The position numbers were made by a program, and so were the translations under genes. A stretch of DNA of 19,745 bases. Source: an uncultured Lachnospiraceae bacterium. Lineage in GTDB: Bacteria > Bacillota > Clostridia > Lachnospirales > Lachnospiraceae. The notes under the pieces are model-generated. The model was not told where the DNA came from. It worked only from the letters and a program-made list of their open reading frames with translations, and ran no database searches. The number at the start of each line of letters is the position of its first letter. The first letter of the stretch is position 1. Below are positions 14,462 to 19,745 of the stretch, piece after piece. The stretch is from the NCBI GenBank assembly GCA_958426095.1, contig CATZYB010000021.1:1-19745 (forward strand), written 5' to 3'.

Positions 14462-16033
14462 ATGTCCTACCAGGCGCTTTATCGAAAGTGGCGTCCTCAG
14501 GGTTTTGAGGATGTTAAAGGCCAGGAGCATATTGTTACAACATTAAAAAATCAAATACGTCTCGGGCGCATCGGACATGCCTATCTGTTCTGCGGCACCC
14601 GGGGAACGGGAAAAACGACGGTGGCAAAGATCTTTGCCAAAGCGGTAAATTGCGAACATCCGGTGGACGGTAGTCCCTGCGGTGAATGCGCCATGTGCCG
14701 GGCAATTCAGAGCCAGGCATCGATGAATGTGATTGAGATTGACGCAGCCTCCAACAATGGCGTGGACAATATCCGTGAGATTCGGGATGAAGTGGAATAT
14801 TCGCCGACAGAAGGCCGTTATAAGGTTTATATTATCGATGAGGTGCATATGCTTTCTATCGGAGCGTTCAATGCCTTGCTGAAGACGCTGGAAGAGCCGC
14901 CGGAATATGTCATTTTTATTCTGGCGACGACAGAAGCACATAAAATCCCGGTAACTATTCTTTCGAGATGTCAGCGTTATGATTTCCGACGGATTACTGT
15001 GGATACCATTACCGAACGGCTGGCCGAGCTGGCCCGGAAGGAAAATATGGATGTGGAAGACAAGGCGCTGCGTTATATTGCCCGGGCGGCAGACGGTTCC
15101 ATGCGTGACGCTTTAAGTCTTTTGGATCAGTGCATGGCATTTTATCTGAATGAACGGCTGACCTATGAACATGTTCTGGATATTCTCGGGGCAGTGGATA
15201 CCGGTGTTTTCAGCCGGCTTTTGCGATATGTGATGAATCAGGACGTGGTCGGCGCATTGAAGCTGATTGAAGACGTCGTTATCCAGGGCCGGGAACTGAG
15301 TCAGTTTGTAACGGACTTTACGTGGTATCTGAGAAATCTCATGCTGGTCCAGAGTTCGGATCAGTTGGAAGATGTGCTGGATATGTCGGCGGAGAATCTG
15401 GCTGCTTTAAAAGAAGAGGCGGCGCAGATCAAGCAGGCTGTATTGATGCGTTATATCCGGATCTTCTCTGAATTGACAAATCAGCTCCGTTATTCGACGC
15501 AAAAGCGAGTGCTGATCGAGCTGGCTATTGTAAAATTGTGCAGGCCTCAGATGGAAAATAATTATGAATCCATTTTAAACCGTCTGGCGGTTTTGGAGGA
15601 CATGATGGAGCGCGGCGTGGCTGCGGTCCCTGCGCGGTCAGCGGCAGTGGAGACGGCGGAAGAAGTGCCGGAGCCTGTCGAAAAAAGTCTGCCGCCGGCC
15701 CAGGCGGAAGATGTGGAAGCGGTGGTTTCCCAGTGGGGGAAGATCATCAGCGGTCTGGAGATGAGTACGATGATGATGCTGAAATCTGCTATGGTGAGTG
15801 CCGGAGCGGACAATCAGATCATTTTGGGATTCTATGATGATATGCAGAAGGCTTATTTTGATGGGGAAGCCCACCGTGAAGCTGTTGAAAAAGCGGTCAG
15901 TGAGCATATCGGCAAAGAAATTCATGTAGTATCCAGACTTTTGGAAAAGGGCAGAGCGGAAGAGGCTTTGTTTATAAATCCGAATAAAATTCATTTGGAG
16001 CATGTAGAATTTATAGATGAAGATCAGTTTTAA
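14462..16033 (+). CDS. dnaX: DNA polymerase III subunit gamma/tau
   Basis: 523 residues, the clamp-loader ATPase of the replisome. It has Walker A GTRGTGKT (45-52), a four-cysteine zinc site (C64, C73, C76, C79), DEVH at 126-129 and the sensor motif SRC at 168-170. A Pro/Ala/Glu-rich linker (about 385-415) leads to a short C-terminal domain. ATG 14462 follows AGGGAG at 8-base spacing. There is an A6 run near 15678 at the domain junction, but it is not in the phase needed for a -1 slippery heptamer, so a separate gamma product is not supported. It is first in the dnaX-ybaB-recR group and probably co-transcribed with pfk. Confidence 0.97.
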   Translation: MSYQALYRKWRPQGFEDVKGQEHIVTTLKNQIRLGRIGHAYLFCGTRGTGKTTVAKIFAKAVNCEHPVDGSPCGECAMCRAIQSQASMNVIEIDAASNNGVDNIREIRDEVEYSPTEGRYKVYIIDEVHMLSIGAFNALLKTLEEPPEYVIFILATTEAHKIPVTILSRCQRYDFRRITVDTITERLAELARKENMDVEDKALRYIARAADGSMRDALSLLDQCMAFYLNERLTYEHVLDILGAVDTGVFSRLLRYVMNQDVVGALKLIEDVVIQGRELSQFVTDFTWYLRNLMLVQSSDQLEDVLDMSAENLAALKEEAAQIKQAVLMRYIRIFSELTNQLRYSTQKRVLIELAIVKLCRPQMENNYESILNRLAVLEDMMERGVAAVPARSAAVETAEEVPEPVEKSLPPAQAEDVEAVVSQWGKIISGLEMSTMMMLKSAMVSAGADNQIILGFYDDMQKAYFDGEAHREAVEKAVSEHIGKEIHVVSRLLEKGRAEEALFINPNKIHLEHVEFIDEDQF

Positions 16034-16057
16034 AAATAATAGAAGGAGGAGTATAAA

Positions 16058-16408
16058 ATGGCAAAAAGAGGTGGATTCCCGGGAGGTATGCCGGGAAATA
16101 TGAATAATTTAATGAAACAGGCCCAGAAAATGCAGAAACAGATGGAAGAGGCTACGAAGGCTCTCGAAGAGACCGAGGCAGAAGCTACGGCTGGCGGCGG
16201 TGCGGTCACTGTAAAAGTTTCCGGTAAAAAGGAAATTCTTTCCGTGAAAATTGAGGAAGAGGTTGTTGATCCGGATGACATCGAGATGCTCGAAGACCTG
16301 ATCGTTGCCGCAACGAACGAGGCTCTGAGAAAAATTGATGAAATATCTCAGGCGTCTATGGCAAAAGTGACCGGAGGCCTTGGCGGATTTGGAGGTTTTG
16401 GATTTTAA
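16058..16408 (+). CDS. YbaB/EbfC nucleoid-associated protein
   Basis: A 116-residue small DNA-binding protein. The N-terminus is Gly/Met/Pro-rich, followed by a Gln/Lys helix (MNNLMKQAQKMQKQMEE) and the family core GGGAVTVKVSGKKEILSVKI, then DPDDIEMLEDLIVAATNEAL. Family members form dimers that bind DNA; the gene is nearly always between dnaX and recR, as here. AGAAGGAGGAG precedes ATG 16058. A Gly/Phe-rich tail (GGLGGFGGFGF) ends the protein, and its stop codon overlaps the recR start. Confidence 0.95.
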   Translation: MAKRGGFPGGMPGNMNNLMKQAQKMQKQMEEATKALEETEAEATAGGGAVTVKVSGKKEILSVKIEEEVVDPDDIEMLEDLIVAATNEALRKIDEISQASMAKVTGGLGGFGGFGF

Positions 16409-17004
16409 TGGCATATTACAGCAGTCAGATTACCCGTCTGATTGAAGAATTATCAAAATTGCCGGGAATCGGTTCAAAATCGGCTCAAAGGCTGGCATTC
16501 CATATTATTAATATGCCGAAGGACCAGGCCGTCGGCCTGGCGTCGGCCATTGTGGATGCGAGAGAAAATATCCGTTACTGCAGCCAGTGTTTTAATCTGA
16601 CGGACAGTGAGTTGTGTCCGATCTGCCGCAATGAGAAGCGGGATAAAAAAGTGATCATGGTTGTGGAAACGCCGAGAGATCTGGCGGCCTATGAGAAAAC
16701 CGGTAAATACGAAGGCGTTTACCATGTATTGCACGGGGCTATTTCGCCGATGCTCGGTATCGGGCCGAATGACATTCGCCTTAAGGAGCTGATGCTCCGC
16801 CTCCAGGGCGATGTGGATGAAGTTATCATTGCCACGAACTCCAGCCTTGAAGGGGAGACGACAGCCATGTACATCAGTAAATTAATTAAACCAACCGGGA
16901 TCAAGGTCAGCCGGATTGCCAGCGGGGTCCCGGTCGGCGGCGATCTTGAATATATTGACGAAGTTACTCTGTTACGAGCGCTGGAAGGAAGGGTAGAACT
17001 TTAA
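16408..17004 (+). CDS. recR: Recombination mediator protein RecR
   Basis: 198 residues, standard length. It has the helix-hairpin-helix LPGIGSKSAQRLAFH (18-32), a C4 zinc site (C58, C61, C70, C73), and a Toprim domain with Glu87 in VVETPRDL and GAISPMLGIGPNDI. RecR with RecO or RecF helps load RecA on single-stranded DNA at gaps. Its ATG shares one base with the ybaB stop (TAATG), so translation is coupled. Its last 33 bases overlap the end of the convergent yyaC gene. Confidence 0.97.
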   Translation: MAYYSSQITRLIEELSKLPGIGSKSAQRLAFHIINMPKDQAVGLASAIVDARENIRYCSQCFNLTDSELCPICRNEKRDKKVIMVVETPRDLAAYEKTGKYEGVYHVLHGAISPMLGIGPNDIRLKELMLRLQGDVDEVIIATNSSLEGETTAMYISKLIKPTGIKVSRIASGVPVGGDLEYIDEVTLLRALEGRVEL

Positions 17005-17490
17005 AATCCCCTGACTTATACAGCGGCTGAAGCGGGCCATCTGATGGCCCGCCATAGGGTCAAAAATATCCTGAAAAACGCCGGTGATCTGCAGATCGCC
17101 GATGGGAGGAAGTTTTTTGCCGACGCCTTTACCGGGATGAAGGGGACCTTTCTTGAGTAAAATATAACCGGATTGGGCCGAATTGCCCAGAGCGGCATCA
17201 ATAGCTATGATGAATGGCTTTTGGTGCTGTTTTTTTATTTCATGATACGTGCGGCGAAAATTCAGAGCATGGACCGGAGCGTCCAATGTGCCGTAAATAT
17301 CTGTGGCCGTCCAGGCGCTGCTTAAAATGGAACCAATGACCGGGCCGAGGCAGTCGCCCAGGATAGAGGGCGTTCCGATACAGATAAAGACCAGGGGCTG
17401 GTCTTTTTTATTATATTGCCGGACCATGGAGGTCAGACAATTACAGAAAGACTGAGAGGCATCCGGTAAATCCGGGTGAATCCAATACAT
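16972..17490 (-). CDS. yyaC: Sporulation protein YyaC (DUF1256, putative spore protease)
   Basis: 172 residues with the YyaC/DUF1256 signatures: FICIGTPSILGDCLGPVIG (35-53), YGTLDAPVHALNF (66-78), IIAIDAALGNSAQSGYI, then GPLHPGKGVGKKLPPIGD and ITGVF. The fold resembles germination protease, and the family is found in endospore formers, which supports a sporulating host. The ATG at 17490 has AAAGGAG at nine-base spacing. The gene converges on recR and the two coding regions overlap by 33 bp with no visible terminator. I see no clear sporulation-sigma promoter upstream. Confidence 0.9.
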   Translation of the reverse strand: MYWIHPDLPDASQSFCNCLTSMVRQYNKKDQPLVFICIGTPSILGDCLGPVIGSILSSAWTATDIYGTLDAPVHALNFRRTYHEIKKQHQKPFIIAIDAALGNSAQSGYILLKKGPLHPGKGVGKKLPPIGDLQITGVFQDIFDPMAGHQMARFSRCISQGILKFYPSFQRS

Positions 17491-17692
17491 TATGAAAAAC
17501 TCCTTTTTTCATTGAGTCTGTACATATTTATGTGATTTCATACATGTTTAGGCTCGTTTTCGGCGACGGAATGGGGAGTGTCGAAGCGGGCAGACAATTT
17601 GTGGATTCGGGGTGACAGCTTTCGCCAGATAAATTGTCCGGAATATGATACTCTGTCTATGTTCCGAAGAGTGGTTCAGGGAAGGTGAGGTA
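17491..17692. other. Intergenic region between yyaC and the LysM protein gene, with a long-arm inverted repeat
   Basis: GACAATTT (17593-17600) and AAATTGTC (17631-17638) are perfect 8-bp arms around a 30-base centre that can fold further (GGTG 17611-17614 with CGCC 17623-17626). Its right edge is 54 bases before the LysM-protein start. I find no convincing promoter for either divergent gene: TATGAT at 17644-17649 is a possible -10 box without a good -35. Confidence 0.4.
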
Positions 17693-18781
17693 ATGGTTGA
17701 AGTAATGAGTCAGTCGAACAGTCAGGAAAAACTTAAATTACCGAAGAATATCCGTCAGATTGGTTTACCGGAGGAGAAAAAGAAGATTTACGTGGAAGAT
17801 TATGTGGTAACCTATATGAATCAGTTGGCATCGGAATATTCAAACCGGCAGAGCGCCGCAGTGCTTCTGGGGTTCCACACAAAACAGGACGATATGCGCC
17901 TGACCTTTATCAATGGAGCCATCGGTATTCCGGCGGCTAAGGTGGAGGAAGACCAGGTGTCTTTCAGCAGTGACCTCTGGGAAGATGTTTATGGGACAAT
18001 GCGGAAGTATTTCCATGATTGTGAGATTGTGGGCTGGTTTTTAACCCGTCCGGGAAAATCCCTGGGGATCAATGAGAAAATAACAAAAATTCACGTGGAT
18101 CAGTTTCCGGGAAGAGAAAAGACATTATTCTTAATGGACCCTCTGGATCGGGAAGATGCTTTTTTCATTTATGAAAATGGAAGGCTTGTCCGACAGCATG
18201 GCTATTATATTTATTATGAACGCAATGAAGATATGCAGAATTACATGGTAGAGAACCGAAAAGGCCGGGGCAGTGAAGAACTTTTGGAAGCGGCAAATTT
18301 AAAACGGACCACAAATATCCGGCGTCGTACTGAAAAAACAAAATCCAAAGAAAGTAAACACCGAGGTAAAGCAGTTGCGGGAACGATGGCCGCTGCTGCT
18401 GCGGTAGTATTGCTTGGCGTAACATTGATCAATCGGATTTATATGCCAGGCCGGGCCAGGACAGTCAGCGGCGGTGTGACAGATGAAACGGTGACGGTAC
18501 AAGTGGTTGAAGGCACAGTAACGGCTAATAATGAGGCGGCCGTGCCGGAGGAAAGTTCTTCAGCTGCGGAAGTTTCGGAAACGGAGGAAAGCATATCGGA
18601 ATCAGCAAAAACGACCAATGTGACGACGTCGAAACGCTATACGGTACGCAAAGGAGATACTTTGGCGAATATATCTCTGAGCCTTTATGACAGCAGAGAT
18701 TACGTGGATACTATCTGTGAAATCAATGACATTGAGGATCCGGATGTGATTTACGAGGGTATGGTTCTTGAACTCCCGTAA
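17693..18781 (+). CDS. Membrane protein with degenerate MPN/JAB-like domain, one TM segment and a C-terminal LysM domain
   Basis: About 362 residues. Residues 32-180 follow the MPN/JAB fold pattern (SAAVLLGF, then IVGWFLTRPG where active enzymes have GW-(Y/F)-HSHPG, then KTLFLMDPLDREDAFFIY). The zinc-binding His pair is replaced (Leu, Arg), so the domain cannot be a metalloprotease. After a basic linker (about 192-224), one membrane helix lies at about 226-248, then a Ser/Glu/Thr-rich spacer and a LysM domain (314-362: RYTVRKGDTLANISLSLYD). Positive charges before the helix put the MPN-like part inside and LysM outside, facing peptidoglycan. I use ATG 17693 (AAGG seven bases upstream); ATG 17645 would add 16 residues without a ribosome site. 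Function unknown. Confidence 0.8.
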   Translation: MVEVMSQSNSQEKLKLPKNIRQIGLPEEKKKIYVEDYVVTYMNQLASEYSNRQSAAVLLGFHTKQDDMRLTFINGAIGIPAAKVEEDQVSFSSDLWEDVYGTMRKYFHDCEIVGWFLTRPGKSLGINEKITKIHVDQFPGREKTLFLMDPLDREDAFFIYENGRLVRQHGYYIYYERNEDMQNYMVENRKGRGSEELLEAANLKRTTNIRRRTEKTKSKESKHRGKAVAGTMAAAAAVVLLGVTLINRIYMPGRARTVSGGVTDETVTVQVVEGTVTANNEAAVPEESSSAAEVSETEESISESAKTTNVTTSKRYTVRKGDTLANISLSLYDSRDYVDTICEINDIEDPDVIYEGMVLELP

Positions 18782-18796
18782 AAAATAAGTTATACT
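18768..18796 (+). promoter_or_regulatory. Sigma-A promoter upstream of the DUF5711-type gene
   Basis: TTGAAC (18768-18773) and TATACT (18791-18796) are separated by exactly 17 bases. The -35 box is within the last codons of the LysM-protein gene. A small hairpin (CAGG/CCTG around CAAAAA, about 18806-18819) follows near the predicted 5' end. Confidence 0.65.
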
Positions 18797-18843
18797 GTTC
18801 CTTATCAGGCAAAAACCTGTATGGAGGTAGAAGTAGATTCATA

Positions 18844-19745
18844 ATGGAAAAAATACGTGCTTTAGGAAGAAAAATATGGGATAGCGTCAAGTACCGGCTC
18901 TGGCTGGTCCGATGCTGGATTAAAGAACATAAAAAGGCATTTGCGGCCTGTGTTGCTGCTGTGATCATCGTGGTTGCCGGAATGTTTTGGATTTTCTTGC
19001 GGACGTATCATAATTACGAAGTGGTTGATTCCATGGAAAGAAAAAGTGATACGTCTGCAAATTATTATTTTCGGGATGACGGTATTGTCTGCTATAGCAA
19101 AGACGGCGTTTCTTTTACGGATAATGACGGCGCTGTGATCTGGAATCAGGCTTTTAGTATGTCATCACCAAAGATGAGTGCCTGCGGGGATTATATAGCG
19201 GTTGGCGATGTGGGAGCCAATAGTGTGTACATATTTAATGGAACAGGTCCGGAGGGAAAGATCGATCTGGAAAAACCGATTCAGGATATCCGGGTGAGCC
19301 GTCAGGGGGTCATTGCGGTGGTCCTTTCCGATGGCGAAGCAAATCAGATCAATCTGTACAGTAAACAGGGAGAAATGCTGGCAAGCGTCAAAGCGGCCAT
19401 CAGCACGATCGGTTATCCGCTGACTCTGGCTTTGTCGGAGGATGGAACCCGTCTGGCAGTCAGTTATGCGGCTTTTAACGGCGGTAAGATAGGCTCACGA
19501 TTGATCTTTTATAATTTCTCTAATGAAGAGACGAGCAGTGAGCCGGCGGGGAGCTTTGATCATGACGAACTGTTTCCAAAACTGGAGTTTGTCAGCAGTG
19601 ATACGGTATTGGCCTGCGGAGAAGAGGGATTTTATACGTATCGGTTCAAAGATACTGTTTCAGAAAAATTCAGCCATACATTTGCGGCTGAGGCAAAAAG
19701 TATTTTTATTACGGAATCAAATATAGGAATTATTACAAAGAATAC
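18844..19745 (+). CDS. DUF5711-type membrane-anchored beta-propeller protein (partial, 3' end missing)
   Basis: The first 300 codons of a gene leaving the window. A basic N-terminus (MEKIRALGRKIWDSVKYR) is followed by one membrane helix at about 32-52, then an extracellular part made of repeated short strands (DGIVCYSKDGVSFTDNDGAVIW, GDYIAVGDVGANSVYIF, QGVIAVVLSDGEANQINLY, LALSEDGTRLAVSY). This is the blade pattern of a beta-propeller and resembles the DUF5711 group of Clostridia. Function unknown. ATG 18844 is the only reasonable start; GGAGG at 18823-18827 is 16 bases away, which is long. It has its own promoter at the end of the LysM gene and probably works at the cell envelope with it. 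Confidence 0.75.
   Translation, partial: MEKIRALGRKIWDSVKYRLWLVRCWIKEHKKAFAACVAAVIIVVAGMFWIFLRTYHNYEVVDSMERKSDTSANYYFRDDGIVCYSKDGVSFTDNDGAVIWNQAFSMSSPKMSACGDYIAVGDVGANSVYIFNGTGPEGKIDLEKPIQDIRVSRQGVIAVVLSDGEANQINLYSKQGEMLASVKAAISTIGYPLTLALSEDGTRLAVSYAAFNGGKIGSRLIFYNFSNEETSSEPAGSFDHDELFPKLEFVSSDTVLACGEEGFYTYRFKDTVSEKFSHTFAAEAKSIFITESNIGIITKN

Noticed and set aside
15660..15700. A6 run at the dnaX domain junction as a programmed frameshift or slippage site
   Set aside because: In the dnaX frame the codons read GAA AAA AGT, so the heptamer is not in the X-XXY-YYZ phase, and the -1 frame stays open for a long way instead of giving a quick stop. Six A alone is short for transcriptional slippage.
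1..19745. Mobile elements, CRISPR arrays, tRNA or rRNA genes
   Set aside because: No transposase or integrase reading frame, no regularly spaced repeat array, and no tRNA-like or rRNA-like stretch was seen on either strand.

Overview
The window looks like a chromosomal segment of a low-to-mid GC, spore-forming anaerobic Firmicute, most likely a Lachnospiraceae-type Clostridium. The reasons are consensus sigma-A promoters, strong AGGAGG ribosome sites, a long Bacillus/Clostridium-type SRP RNA with an Alu domain, the sporulation-associated gene yyaC, a radical-SAM activase of the NrdG2 type, and a BcrA-type ABC/two-component cassette. I see no phage, IS element, CRISPR array, rRNA or tRNA.

Layout. 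(1) 1-2780: the 3' end of an isoleucyl-tRNA synthetase gene, then a complete glycogen phosphorylase (glgP) closed by a strong, probably bidirectional terminator. (2) 2779-5770, minus strand: a response regulator, a BcrA-type ABC ATPase and an ABC-2 permease, followed by a histidine kinase gene that has lost its phospho-acceptor region and is out of frame. Three tandem 12-bp repeats sit just upstream of the ABC genes. (3) 5783-7110: a gene-poor stretch, then a PadR repressor and a DUF2812 membrane protein as a two-gene unit, with nested inverted repeats over the padR promoter. (4) 7109-8640: an mgtE magnesium transporter gene whose short leader carries no M-box but encodes a candidate proline-rich upstream peptide overlapping the mgtE start. 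(5) 8670-10682: a HutD/Ves-like plus PaaI-type hotdog fusion protein, then a DegV-family lipid-binding protein. (6) 10727-11493, minus strand: a NrdG2-type radical SAM activase.

(7) 11505-17004, plus strand: lgt, tadA, the SRP RNA, a phosphofructokinase gene, dnaX, ybaB/ebfC and recR. The tadA / SRP RNA / dnaX / ybaB / recR order is the classical Bacillus arrangement, but here a pfk gene lies between the SRP RNA and dnaX. (8) 16972-17490, minus strand: yyaC, convergent with and overlapping recR. (9) 17593-19745: a membrane protein joining a catalytically degenerate MPN/JAB-like domain to an extracellular LysM domain, then a DUF5711-type membrane beta-propeller gene that runs off the window.

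The most novel-looking items are the alternating-proline leader ORF in front of mgtE, the pseudo-MPN/TM/LysM protein, the HutD-PaaI fusion, and the internally deleted histidine kinase beside an otherwise intact RR/ABC cassette.
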